From Lutraria lutraria (Eukaryota; Mollusca; Bivalvia; Venerida; Mactridae), in assembly GCA_964023205.1 (NCBI GenBank), contig OZ026833.1, positions 31,956,830 through 32,020,829 of the forward strand: a stretch of 64,000 nucleotides of DNA, written 5' to 3'. A program made the position numbers and the translations under genes. Of the stretch, positions 27,201 through 34,118 are shown one piece after another; positions within the stretch are counted from its first letter, which is position 1; each line of letters opens with the position of its first letter. The notes beneath the pieces are model-generated. The model saw nothing but the letters and a program-made list of their open reading frames with translations. It was not told the DNA's origin and made no database searches.

Positions 27201-30200
27201 GAAAATTAACATCATTTGAAAACAAAATGAATGTTATATTTCAGTACAATTCAACGTAGTTTTGTTTATGTCCGTGAAGTTGGCAGCCCAGCAGCCTAGC
27301 AGCGTGAAGTTGGCAGCGTAGCAGCCCAGCAGCGTGAAGTTTGCAGCCCAGCAGCGTAACAGCGTAATATATATTTCTACAGATAAACGTCACAACAAAT
27401 CAAGCTAAATACTTAATAATGCATAAAATAATGTCAGTCTGTTGTTTGAACGTTAAATAATGGAAAATACAGGCATTTTAAAACTTTTTTTTTTCATATG
27501 AAATTAGACGCTGCTAGCAGCGTGAAGTTAGCAGCACAGCAGCCTAGCAGCGTAATATATTTCTACAGATAAACTGCACAACAAATCATGCACAAACTTA
27601 AAAATTTATGAAATAACACTATTGTGTTGCTTTAATGTGTATTCGACGAAAAAAAACAACATTTTTATCGAGTTTGTGAATCTGGCAGTGTAGTGGCTGC
27701 ATAGCGTTCTTTTATAGTTATACATGTATAATGCGGCTTAAAAAGCTTTGCTGACCGTGAAAAGATAGGATTAATCCTTTTAGGGGCAATAAAACAATTA
27801 AGAGATTAGACCTCATGTGGATTTTTGTTTGGGTGTGGGGGTCACTCATATATAAGCTGTTCAATGTCTTTGAACTCCTGCTGCTATCATAATGATTTGG
27901 AATATTGATATTTTTTTATTTAATAGTTTAATTAATCTTTTATATATTACTGACAGTATCTTTTTGTTATTTTGAATTCATGATTTCTCCGACCCTTACG
28001 TGTTTATAAAAGACACCTGTCGACGATTCCTTTTATGTTTAATCAGGTAGTTGTATTTAGAATTATTAAGTATTATTGATTCAATGTAAACTTGGTAGAT
28101 TCCGAAGTAAATTCAATGTTTTTAACATGATAACTTTTGTATGCAAAATGGCATCAAATGTGCACTCGTTTTGAAAATTTATTTTCTCTCACCATATAAA
28201 ATATGACCCCCATCAAATGATATCTTCTCCGACCCTTGATGATACACGTGAGATTTTTAAGATCCATTCAACGATCTCTTGGCAAATCTCGGATATCTAC
28301 GTCGTTATATTTACGGAAATAACCGGAATTTTGCGAAGATTATATCTGCCTATTAGGCATCCTTGTATATATACAGTCACAGCATGATGTATTATACAAG
28401 GTAATAAAAAAATGAACGCTCAATCGAGTTTTAGTATTATTAAAATAAAAGACTAAAAAAAATGCATTTATTACAGTATGTATAAAACTATAAGAATCTG
28501 TGTAGCGGTTGGCTAAATTTACTTTCGTATAAAAGCAAAATCGGTATTTAAAAATAAGTGGATTTCACAATTTGTTACTATAGTCGATACGTTTCAGCGC
28601 CGTTTTCTAGCTGACCGGATTGGAACTGGGACCATTATATATTGTATAATGGTTCAAGGTTGGAAATAATTGCAGTCATCCTCGATCATGTCGTACTTAA
28701 AGGTACACATAAAATACACATACTTTACGGATACTCACCCTGTACAGTATAGGGCCGCCGGAAGCTCTCGCGGCGTAGCGGCCTTACTATGATGCAGTGA
28801 ATTTTAGCGTTTTTTTCCCGTCCAAAATAGTTTCTATGGCTTGTAGAACGTGATTCTGATACATATCTCGATGGTAGGGTGTGTAATTCTAGACCGCTGG
28901 AAGCTAGTGGCCTAACTATGATCCAGTCTGAATTTCTTGCGTTTTTTCCTTCCCGCAAAAATCGTTTTACAAAATGATACAAACTCAAAACCTTCTGTTT
29001 AATAATAAGCATCAAAACAAAAATAATCGTATTAGTTCATGCATTTTAGTCTTCAGCCTTCATACTTGTGTATTTTATGAAGAAATATGTCATAAACTTT
29101 GACTGGAAAAAGAAAAATCGTATTAAATTATAAAGTGAAGGTATACATTCAATACGGAATATGTCCTGATAATGCACGTGTACATTCAATGCGTACTATG
29201 TTCCTATAATATAGGTGTATAATCAATGCGGAATATGTCCTTACAATACAGGTGTACGTTCGATGCCGGCTATGTTTACATTATACAGGTGTACGTTCAA
29301 TGCAGGCGATGTTTCTATAAAACAGGTGTACGTCTAATGCACGCTATGTACCTATAATACAGGTGTACCTTCAATGCGGGCTACGTACCAATGAGGATAG
29401 TGTACATTCTATACGTGCTATGCACCTATGATACAGGTGTTAGTTCACTGCGTTCTATGTTCATATAATACAGATGTACATTCAATGCGTACATGCAAAG
29501 CCGCCATTAATTTTTTTTTCAAAACAGTGCGTAAAAATAACACAACGTGAAAACGTGCCACTGTCTAAAATCCCGTCACCGGTCCATTAAATACGGACAA
29601 AGTCTATTTCCCGCTATATGCTACGGCGGTGTTCATCAAATTCCCGTACATCTGCAAAGTATTATTGTCTAATTCACCGCCCTCCCCCTGCCAACTTCAA
29701 ACACACACACATACAAAAACTAAGTTTACTGTAGACCGTTATGTGGTCGCTACAATACCGACCTGACAAACTCGACAAAAATAGTATTTTTTAGTCTAAT
29801 ACGCATTAAAGCAACATAATAGTGTCATTTCATGCATTTTAAAGTATTTGTATGATTTGTTTAGAAGTTTATCTGTATAAATATATATTACGTTGTTAAG
29901 CTGCTGGGCTGCTAACTTCACGCTGCTAGCAGCGTCTAATTTCACACACACACACAAATGAAATTTCCCATATTTTCAATTAATGAATGTTCAAACAACA
30001 CACAGACATTATTTTACGCATTCTTAAGTATTTAGCTGATTTGTTTTGAAGTTTATCTGTAGAAATATATATTACGCTGTTACGCTACTGGGCTGCTAAC
30101 TTCACGCTGCCAACTTCACGCTGTTGGCAAAGTCTAATTTTACATGAACTTTTCTTTCAAAAATCATATATTTTCATAAATTAACGTTCAAACAACAGAC

Positions 30201-33013
30201 TGACATTATTTCAAGCATTCTTAAGTATTTAGCTTGATTTGTTGTGAAGTTTATCTGCAGAAATATATATTACCCTGTTACGCTGCTGGGCTGCTAACTT
30301 CACGCTGCCAACTTCACGCTGCTAGCAGCGACTAATTTCACATGAAAAAAAAAGTTTCCTATATTTTCAATTAATTAACGTTCAAACAACAGACTCACAT
30401 TATTTCGTGCATTATTAAGTGTTTAGCTTGATTTCTTGTGAAGTTTATTTGTAGAAATATATAAGGCTGCTACGCTGATATTTTCACGCTGCTGGGCAGC
30501 TACGCTGCCAACTTCACGCTGCTGGGCTGTTAGGCTGCTAGGCTGCATTTTAAAGTATTTGTATGATTTGTTTAGAAGTTTATCTGTATAAATATATATT
30601 ACGTTGTTAAGCTGCTGGGCTGCTAACTTCACGCTGCTAGCAGCGTCTAATTTCACACACACACACAAATGAAATTTCCCATATTTTCAATTAATGAATG
30701 TTCAAACAACACACAGACATTATTTTACGCATTCTTAAGTATTTAGCTGATTTGTTTTGAAGTTTATCTGTAGAAATATATATTACGCTGTTACGCTGCT
30801 GGGCTGCTAACTTCACGCTGCCAACTTCACGCTGCTAGCAGCGACTAATTTCACATGAAAAAAAAAGTTTCCTATATTTTCAATTAATTAACGTTCAAAC
30901 AACAGACTCACATTATTTCGTGCATTATTAAGTGTTTAGCTTGATTTCTTGTGAAGTTTATTTGTAGAAATATATAAGGCTGCTACGCTGCTAATTTCAC
31001 GCTGCTGGGCTGCTACGCTGCCAACTTCACGCTGCTGGGCTGTTAGGCTGTTGGGCTGCCAACTTCACGCTGCTGGGCTGCTACGCTGCCAACTTCACGG
31101 ACATTGAATTGTACTGAAATATAACATTCATTTTGTTTTCAAATGATGTTAATTTTCAAATGTAGTGGAAACATAAGATTAACATGCGCTTAAAATAAAC
31201 CAAATATAAAGCGCGATAATTGCCTAAATAATAACGTTATGACGCCGTGTTTTCATTTCAAGTGTCGCAGGAAACGTTTCGATACTGAAAAAGGTAGCCT
31301 GAAGAGGTATAGATATTTTTCGCTCATTGCGTAGCTAAATGAATGTTTTACATAATGTTAATTTTTGAAAAACTTCTACCACGACGTTTTAGCTACATTT
31401 GCATTTATCTGAATATTTTACGTCGAGAAAACGTCCCCATAATGACGTTTTGACGTCGATTAATTTCCGACACGACGGGCGGACATGGATATTCAAAGCA
31501 TTGATGATGATCACTCGGTAGACCACAGCATTCGCTCATCCGCAAAGTTCGAATTTTCAATTTATGACAATCTATAGCAAAGCTACATGAGGAAAAGTGC
31601 AACGAGTCGTTCACATAGCTGGTGCCGCCAGATGTCGTTTTAACGTCGTTTAGTTGCTAGGTTACCGACGTCAAACTGTAAAAAGAACAAAATGTTCGCA
31701 AGCGCAGCTACTATGGGTATAACCCCTCCAAATTGCATGCCATTCTAACACACTTTCTTTTTTGCCGAGCAACAACGCGAACTACCTTAACTACTTGGCT
31801 TTATCCTGTACACAACTACTCATGGTATCGGCAATGTCACCATTCTAGTCAAGCGTGCATCATCGATTGTCTGATCAAGCGATTCATCATATCGCGTTAT
31901 AATGTAAAATTAAGAAAGATCGTTTAAATGTGTGATGATTAGTAAGTAGTAATTCATCAGCCAATATCGGGTATTTAGTAAAAATACATTTTTCTGAAAA
32001 TAAAAGAATAATTAGTAGATTACGTCTAATCCTAAGCGTGTGTGCATATGATTTATGGCCAGTGTTACCTGTCATTTCTTTTATTTTGCTATACTGCAAT
32101 AAATTGATTAAACTGAATTAATCTAAGTCGGTGAACTTTGAAGTGTTTTTATTAAGAATGTTGAATCCTATGCATGGGACTATTCCAAAGCGACAAGAAC
32201 ACCTCTATGTCTTGCAAATAATTGAATAGACGTATTTTGTATGTCACAACCAGAACACACTATCGCCACGGTTATACGGGTCCCTTATATGTTTAACTCA
32301 TCTCTTTCCAGCGAACAATATATAAGAGACAACTATGAACTACACGACAGTTGTGCTGTTACATCTAATGAAACGGTGTATGACACTATTGATGTTGGCA
32401 CAGGTAATATATTAGCCAGTATTGTTGAGAATATAAAATATAAATATATTCAATAAATGATTTATTTGTTTTATATCATGGCAAGATAAAATGGAAAGCA
32501 TCAATTTATTATTACACTCAGATAGTTGCAACCGTTTTTATGTATGAAATGGTAGCTTACGGCACATTATATTGCTCATCATGCAATGTGTGTCCGTTAA
32601 GTGCAACACACAGACAATTGACCGTGTACGATAAATTACATTTGTTGTTATCAACCCAGTCGCTGTTGGGTGCATATGCTCTTCCCAATACGTAACCAGA
32701 TTATAAACGCCAGGCACGATTCTACTAGAAATGAATGAAACCAAACTAAAATATTCAAACCATTCCTCACATGGTTTTGAAAGCATCGTGCGCGTATTGT
32801 TGTTTCATTTTCATTCTTGCAAACATTTTGGAAATTACTTCGGAAAATCTGTGTATGGAATCAATATAAAACGAGTAATTAATGTAAGAAGGCCTTCAAA
32901 TGTGCATCTAAATCATATATTGATAATTTGATCATCATTGATGCAAATGTTTTTTTCTGACTTTAGGTATCGACCAAACCACCCACGCAGAAGAAACCTA
33001 CAATGAATTGTAA
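2458..33013 (+). CDS. Gene 1: multi-EGF, F5/8C-lectin-like single-pass receptor (5' end off window)
   Basis: Composite gene model of 31 exons (6 left module, 25 right module), assembled by splice sites and phase. The order is: half F5/8C domain, 5 EGF; then EGF, F5/8C x2, 11 EGF, a divergent F5/8C, 3 EGF, transmembrane segment, tyrosine-rich tail, TAA. The right module alone encodes about 1,220 residues. Nearly all introns are phase 1. The EGF repeats have eight cysteines in the MEGF10/SREC/Draper spacing, a family of phagocytic and scavenger receptors. The signal peptide must lie upstream of the window. No start or membrane exon was found between 7942 and 10006, which favours one gene over two. 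The alternative is that the left module is a separate, decaying gene fragment. The family assignment is firm; ligand and role are unknown. Confidence 0.75.
2659..3997. other. Intron A1-A2
   Basis: No coding signal. The first part belongs to the segmental duplication. The part from about 3170 to 3825 has a diverged copy in the intergenic region at about 36690-37265. Confidence 0.7.
3998..4141 (+). CDS. Gene 1 exon A2: EGF-like repeat (CPIHKCGWDC type)
   Basis: Phase 1-1, 144 bp, eight cysteines. It begins E-CPIHKCGWDC and ends KCNIG. It is the direct counterpart of the exon at 13561-13704. Acceptor TTCAG, donor GTGAGA. Confidence 0.88.
4142..5544. other. Intron A2-A3 with a possible TIR element
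   Basis: No exon seen. Near 4317-4343 is a short palindrome (TGTACGGCGG ... CCGCCGTACA). A matching inverted CGCCGTACA lies at about 5343-5353. The pair could be the ends of a 1.0-kb non-autonomous transposon, but no target-site duplication is visible. Confidence 0.35.
5545..5670 (+). CDS. Gene 1 exon A3: shortened EGF-like repeat
   Basis: Phase 1-1, 126 bp against 138 bp in its counterpart at 14159-14296. All eight cysteines are kept, but the loop between the fourth and fifth is reduced to one residue (NCIC). Begins E-CNTTAWG and ends PPDCERG. Acceptor ACAG, donor GTAAAT. Confidence 0.85.
5671..6981. other. Intron A3-A4
   Basis: No coding signal. A short (TA)n microsatellite sits at about 6039-6056. 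Otherwise plain AT-rich DNA. Confidence 0.7.
6982..7119 (+). CDS. Gene 1 exon A4: EGF-like repeat
   Basis: Phase 1-1, 138 bp, eight cysteines, begins E-CNDTAYGQNC. Counterpart of 16705-16842. The downstream intron also resembles that of its counterpart. Acceptor ACAG, donor GTAACG. Confidence 0.88.
7325..7462 (+). pseudogene. Gene 1 exon A5: EGF-like exon with a lost splice acceptor
   Basis: The coding body is intact (138 bp, eight cysteines, CATGTFGDNC ... PFCNTS) and the donor GTTCGT is kept. Where its counterpart at 17184 has TTCAG, this copy has TTCAA. No other AG lies close upstream in an open frame: a TGA stands in frame at 7303-7305. Being phase 1-1 it can be skipped without a frameshift, so the gene may still work without it. 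An error in the assembly at this base would also explain it. Confidence 0.7.
7805..7942 (+). CDS. Gene 1 exon A6: EGF-like repeat
   Basis: Phase 1-1, 138 bp, eight cysteines, begins A-CVSGYHGMNC and ends ANTCKDG. Counterpart of 17643-17780. Acceptor TTAG, donor GTATGT. Last exon of the left module. Confidence 0.88.
7943..10005. other. Intron between left and right modules
   Basis: About 2.06 kb in which I looked for a membrane exon, stop exon or signal-peptide exon and found none that fits. It carries a tRNA-derived stretch at about 8341-8412. The lack of gene ends here is the main reason for joining the two modules. Confidence 0.6.
8341..8412 (+). repeat. tRNA-derived sequence (SINE head or tRNA relic)
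   Basis: It contains TTAGCTCGGTTG, close to a tRNA A box, and 41 bases later AGGTTGTGAGTTATGA, close to a B box and T arm. The middle resembles an anticodon arm, but stems are broken. It is not a functional tRNA; a SINE relic is the likeliest reading. Confidence 0.5.
10006..10152 (+). CDS. Gene 1 exon B0: EGF-like repeat opening the right module
   Basis: Phase 1-1, 147 bp, eight cysteines, begins D-CNTAFQTT and ends GPGCQY plus the first base of an Arg codon. It matches the exon at 51937-52083 in gene 2, which follows that gene's signal peptide. Acceptor TGTAG, donor GTAAAT. Confidence 0.88.
10626..10835 (+). CDS. Gene 1 exon B1: F5/8C-like domain 1, first half
   Basis: Phase 1-1, 210 bp. 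It starts NIARNYSEA and carries AVDGD, a cysteine, and YWRIEF followed by a beta-strand RIVGLVVKI. This is the usual N-terminal half of galactose-binding-like F5/8C or fucolectin domains (DG motif, then WWxVDL). No clear HxRxD fucose-binding motif is visible. Confidence 0.85.
11593..11796 (+). CDS. Gene 1 exon B2: F5/8C-like domain 1, second half
   Basis: Phase 1-1, 204 bp. It begins GNFKNFRVETG, has EIMCTQPVW and QHLRIIH, and ends CEVEIFGG, the classic final strands of the fold. Acceptor TTCAG, donor GTATTT. Counterpart of 55853-56056. Confidence 0.86.
12099..12317 (+). CDS. Gene 1 exon B3: F5/8C-like domain 2, first half
   Basis: Phase 1-1, 219 bp. Reads GRVVTFNKPTNQSSTY, then SVDGQ, ACSKT, NPFWLVDF and VYFYGGLPRL. 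The order NKPTxQSS, DG, CxxT, WxVDF is typical of F5/8C/fucolectin domains. Acceptor ACAG, donor GTATGT. Confidence 0.9.
12761..12967 (+). CDS. Gene 1 exon B4: F5/8C-like domain 2, second half
   Basis: Phase 1-1, 207 bp. It begins RDYREFKVFLLND and ends LAICEVIAFAG. Counterpart of 2458-2658 and 63240-63440. Part of the intron before it (about 12465-12530) is similar to DNA before exon A1 (about 2091-2160), which supports recent duplication. Confidence 0.9.
12968..13560. other. Intron B4-B5
   Basis: No exon. Short direct repeats of a GATAAAGGCCA type at about 13250-13360 may be a worn transposon end. Confidence 0.4.
13561..13704 (+). CDS. Gene 1 exon B5: EGF-like repeat 1 (CPIHKCGWDC type)
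   Basis: Phase 1-1, 144 bp, eight cysteines with the unusual close spacing CPIHKCGWDC near the start. Same as exon A2 in layout. Acceptor ACAG, donor GTGAGA. Confidence 0.9.
14159..14296 (+). CDS. Gene 1 exon B6: EGF-like repeat 2
   Basis: Phase 1-1, 138 bp, eight cysteines, begins E-CNTTTWGNQC and ends PPDCKHG. Counterpart of the shortened exon A3. Confidence 0.9.
14297..16704. other. Long intron B6-B7
   Basis: No exon seen in 2.4 kb. It contains the inverted repeat at 15522-15620. Further similarity between about 15620-15635 and 15985-16000 (the AACAGGATAAAT phrase and its complement) suggests that the palindrome belongs to a larger non-autonomous element. Confidence 0.6.
15522..15620. 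repeat. Palindromic element with 30-bp arms
   Basis: Left arm 15522-15552 and right arm 15591-15620 are almost perfect reverse complements (ACATGGTTGGTGCCGAGATG against CATCTCGGCATCAACCATGT), with a 38-base loop. Weaker pairing extends outward: AAGAAAC at 15496 against GTTTCTT at 15632. It looks like a hairpin-type transposon relic. Confidence 0.8.
16705..16842 (+). CDS. Gene 1 exon B7: EGF-like repeat 3
   Basis: Phase 1-1, 138 bp, eight cysteines, begins E-CNETDYGKNC. Acceptor TTAG, donor GTAACG. Counterpart of A4. Confidence 0.9.
17184..17321 (+). CDS. Gene 1 exon B8: EGF-like repeat 4
   Basis: Phase 1-1, 138 bp, eight cysteines, begins A-CAFGTFGDSC. The acceptor TTCAG is intact here, unlike in A5. 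Donor GTTCGT. Confidence 0.88.
17643..17780 (+). CDS. Gene 1 exon B9: EGF-like repeat 5
   Basis: Phase 1-1, 138 bp, eight cysteines, A-CVSGFYGVNC. Counterpart of A6. Acceptor TTAG, donor GTATGT. Confidence 0.9.
18326..18460 (+). CDS. Gene 1 exon B10: EGF-like repeat 6
   Basis: Phase 1-1, 135 bp, eight cysteines, A-CPDGYYGLQC. The spacing before the seventh cysteine is one residue shorter than usual (CISCEDG). Acceptor TTCAG, donor GTAAGT. From here on there is no counterpart in the left module. Confidence 0.88.
18786..18923 (+). CDS. Gene 1 exon B11: EGF-like repeat 7
   Basis: Phase 1-1, 138 bp, eight cysteines, A-CSIGTYGANC, ends GELCNE. Acceptor AAAG, donor GTATGT. Confidence 0.87.
19192..19335 (+). 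CDS. Gene 1 exon B12: EGF-like repeat 8, donor ambiguous
   Basis: Phase 1-1, eight cysteines, A-CKFGSYGVNC. At the usual end (19329) the donor would be GC (GCAAAC). Six bases later a GT (GTGTTC) gives a 144-bp exon in the same phase, adding two residues (GK). I chose the GT form. Acceptor ATAG. Confidence 0.78.
19970..20107 (+). CDS. Gene 1 exon B13: EGF-like repeat 9
   Basis: Phase 1-1, 138 bp, eight cysteines, A-CEYGTYGENC, ends GERCYKG. Acceptor AAAG, donor GTACAT. Confidence 0.88.
20533..20670 (+). CDS. Gene 1 exon B14: EGF-like repeat 10
   Basis: Phase 1-1, 138 bp, eight cysteines, A-CSPGTFGKNC, ends GSHCDE. Acceptor TTAG, donor GTAAAA. Confidence 0.88.
21289..21429 (+). CDS. Gene 1 exon B15: EGF-like repeat 11
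   Basis: Phase 1-1, 141 bp, eight cysteines, A-CEIGTYGDKC with one extra residue (GGEEN) in the middle loop. Acceptor ACAG, donor GTAAGA. Confidence 0.88.
21430..23703. other. Intron B15-B16, mostly a DNA transposon
   Basis: Holds the TIR element 21557-22899. The remaining 0.8 kb (22900-23703) shows no exon. Confidence 0.65.
21557..22899. mobile_element. TIR DNA transposon relic with TA target site
   Basis: Ends are CAGTAAAGTTCCGC and the inverted GGAACTTTACTG, flanked by TA on both sides (21555-21556 and 22900-22901). Near each end are further copies of a GTGGTCTTAAT / GGTCTTAATAGCGGAA phrase in both orientations. This resembles pogo/Tigger-type elements of the Tc1/mariner superfamily. No transposase remains; the middle is AT-rich filler. 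Confidence 0.75.
23704..23784 (+). CDS. Gene 1 exon B16: small linker exon (putative)
   Basis: 81 bp, TTCCAG acceptor and GTCAGT donor, phase 1-1 and open throughout. It encodes 27 residues (SLEVTTYPMIQITSSP...) with no cysteine. It lies directly before the third lectin-like domain and may form its first strand. The support is splice sites and phase only, so it may be false. Confidence 0.5.
23897..24121 (+). CDS. Gene 1 exon B17: divergent F5/8C-like domain 3, first half
   Basis: Phase 1-1, 225 bp. It encodes ATDLTINLKDN, a CKCC cluster, then LSWWRMDLREMYPLKEFHVHG. WWRMDL followed by a strand is the core signature of the F5/8C fold. It is too diverged to align well with domains 1 and 2. Acceptor TTTCAG, donor GTGCGT. 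Confidence 0.75.
24314..24511 (+). CDS. Gene 1 exon B18: F5/8C-like domain 3, second half
   Basis: Phase 1-1, 198 bp. It reads RVNQLDGFSLYLGTDTN, RRYVIPLS, LARYVTVRR and ends LTMCNVSLIEGG, the expected strands of the second half, with CNVSLIEG replacing CEVxxxG. Acceptor TTCAG, donor GTAATT. Confidence 0.78.
24876..25013 (+). CDS. Gene 1 exon B19: EGF-like repeat 12
   Basis: Phase 1-1, 138 bp, eight cysteines, D-CTTGYYGDHC, ends GPSCSTG. Acceptor TTAG, donor GTTGGT. Confidence 0.87.
25536..25667 (+). CDS. Gene 1 exon B20: EGF-like repeat 13
   Basis: Phase 1-1, 132 bp, eight cysteines, E-CPFQTFGEGC, ends GVHCNEG. Acceptor ACAG, donor GTAATT. Confidence 0.87.
25757..25879 (+). CDS. Gene 1 exon B21: EGF-like repeat 14 lacking its first cysteine
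   Basis: The body GTFGDGC ... GKHCNQG fits an EGF repeat, but the only usable acceptors in the open frame are a tandem CAGCAG at 25754-25759. Splicing there removes the TGC codon at 25750-25752 that would give the first cysteine. A TAA stands in frame at 25738-25740. Both AGs give phase 1. Seven cysteines remain. The intron before it is only 89 bp. A non-AG acceptor just before the TGC would restore the repeat. Confidence 0.72.
26261..26375 (+). CDS. Gene 1 exon B22: transmembrane segment
   Basis: Phase 1 start and phase 2 end, 115 bp. A short Ser/Thr/Gly stalk is followed by about 23 hydrophobic residues (IAAIVGGCLGALLLIVVLLA and on) and the stop-transfer stretch HRFRIYKR. This makes the protein a type I, single-pass membrane protein. 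Acceptor TTCAG, donor GTAAGG. Confidence 0.88.
26551..27119 (+). repeat. Outer GCAGC/GTGAAGTT repeat array
   Basis: Runs of the 16-33-bp phrases GCAGCCCAGCAGCGTGAAG and GAAGTTGGCAGCGTAGCAGC alternate with AT-rich spacers that share ATTTCTACAGATAAACTTCA. The start at 26551 repeats the internal start near 27271, so this block looks like an outward duplication of the left arm. Confidence 0.8.
28745..28975. repeat. Diverged tandem pair of ~140 bp
   Basis: GGCCGCCGGAAGCTC ... GGCCTTACTATGATGCAGT near 28751 recurs as GACCGCTGGAAGCTA ... GGCCTAACTATGATCCAGT near 28891, both followed by a GCGTTTTTT run. Confidence 0.6.
29145..29495. repeat. ~42-bp minisatellite, about eight units
   Basis: Repeating phrase ACAGGTGTACGTTCAATGC followed by a variable GGCTATGTTCCTATAAT. 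Units differ by several bases each, so the array is old. Confidence 0.8.
29833..30830. repeat. Recent tandem duplication inside the right foldback arm
   Basis: About 290 bp starting TGCATTTTAAAGTATTTG at 29833 recur at 30544 (offset 711 bp) with almost no differences, including an identical (CA)n run. This shows recent growth of the array, or an assembly artefact in repetitive DNA. Confidence 0.75.
31265..31781 (+). repeat. Repeat family X, copy 1
   Basis: About 517 bp, similar to 49096-49604 (same strand) and, in part, to 47390-47660 (reverse). Shared phrases include AAAGTAGCCTGAAGAGGTAT-like and GTCGTTTAGTTGCTAGGTTA. It ends with CGCGAACTACCTTAA. Non-coding; probably a MITE. Confidence 0.7.
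32312..32403 (+). CDS. Gene 1 exon B23: cytoplasmic tail, part 1
   Basis: Phase 2 start that completes the Arg codon begun in the membrane exon, 92 bp, phase 1 end. It encodes REQYIRDNYELHDSC, then NETVYDTIDVGT. Three tyrosines, one in VYDTI (YxxI). Acceptor TTCCAG, donor GTAATA. The odd phase match with 26375 strongly supports the link across the 5.9-kb intron. Confidence 0.85.
32967..33013 (+). CDS. Gene 1 exon B24: cytoplasmic tail end and stop
   Basis: Acceptor TTTAG, phase 1, encodes GIDQTTHAEETYNEL and a TAA at 33011-33013. The terminal TYNEL is a second YxxL motif, 15 residues after YDTI. Confidence 0.8.
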
Positions 33014-33085
33014 TAGTAAAAAACTGGTAAGGGAACATTGAGACAGAGAGTGGTTTACAAATGTTTTTTTTGAAGCCTCATGATC

Positions 33086-33091
33086 ATTAAA
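33086..33091 (+). promoter_or_regulatory. Possible poly(A) signal ATTAAA for gene 1
   Basis: ATTAAA lies 73 bases after the stop codon. It is a common variant of the canonical signal, but the DNA is AT-rich and chance is likely. Confidence 0.25.
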
Positions 33092-33808
33092 AGACAGACC
33101 AATGTCTAATGTTCTAAAGACTGTATTACAAGTATAATAACTAAGTTTTCTAGAGTGCATATTATATATTAACACATAATGTGTCCATTGTTGTTATTTG
33201 CGAGTGTTTATTAATCGAGTTGGTACCGCCCAGTGGATTATCTAAAAATGATGACTCCGATGATAAGTGCTATGTTTGATATATTATATTTTACTTTTAA
33301 ATGTTAAAGACGTATTAACTAATATTTTTTACGTTATAATTACATAATTATAAAAACTTTTTATCATTGATTAAAGTACAATTTAACCAATTGTTAATAT
33401 TTCTTTAACAACATGATTGCAAAGTATCTGACAAATTGAATGTAGTATTAAGGGATTAGTTATAGTAAATGTGTTAGTTTTATATTCATCTAAATGTAAT
33501 ATCAACTTTCTAAGTAGTTGTATGCTGATGTAAATCACTAAACTGTGTTTCGTTATATTTACATTCCATCCTTAACATTGTTGCGTTCATGAAAATACTA
33601 ACACAATCATATCAGCGTCAAGGATTCTTGCTATGCACTAGACAATACATATGTTTCACATTTAGGTCCGTGTTGACAGAGATGAACATACTGCAACATG
33701 CAACTTTAACAATACATCTTTAAATGATTACAACGCATACCGAAAACCGAATTAGCTTTAGCTGTGATTTTATGCAGTATACTCGTTGGGCTCAGTCACG
33801 TGATTTAT

Positions 33809-34107
33809 ACTTAAATTGCTATTTGTGAGGATGTTTACTTGTGCTTATGTTGTGTTATGTTATGTTTCACTACATGTTGTTATACTGATCATGTTTGTAT
33901 CTTATGCCAAACTAAATATTATCATCATACTGGTGGATTTCTTTTTTGAAAGCAAATATAAAAAATAAATTGTCCCTCCGTTTGTTGCCATTTTCCCAGA
34001 CACAATAAGAACGTCAACGAAGTAAAACATACAATAAGCGTGTGCGATCCAGTGTGAAAGACACATGTGCAAAGATGGAAAAGATTTGGGTGACCTTTTA
34101 TAATCAC
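33809..34107 (+). mobile_element. LINE 3' tail plus flank, copy 1
   Basis: ACTTAAATTGCTATTTGTGA to a CTAAATATTATCATCAT tail, then about 180 bp of flank. All of it recurs at 35209-35543, where it follows an RT fragment, so the first 120 bp are the 3' end of a heavily truncated LINE. Confidence 0.6.
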
Positions 34108-34118
34108 TTTCATAAATG

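Larger units (their letters stand above)
27120..31238. mobile_element. Foldback-like element with long inverted arms built of tandem repeats
   Basis: The left end (AACGTTATTATTTAGGCAAT, from 27120) is repeated inverted at the right end (to 31238). The next 165 bp inward are nearly perfect reverse complements (27120-27285 against 31085-31238). The arms then carry GCAGC-type repeats, forward on the left and inverted on the right (to about 27560, and from about 29880). Long inverted arms made of short tandem repeats, with no coding core, define foldback elements. No transposase is visible in the 2.3-kb centre. Confidence 0.7.
26376..32311. other. 5.9-kb intron between membrane and tail exons
   Basis: Filled by the foldback-like array (26551-31238), a 42-bp minisatellite, and one copy of repeat family X (31265-31781). 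No exon was seen inside. Confidence 0.7.

Noticed and set aside
26551..31100. A CRISPR array, because of regular repeats and spacers
   Set aside because: Eukaryotic intron; units vary, are not evenly spaced, and form opposed arms of a foldback-like element.
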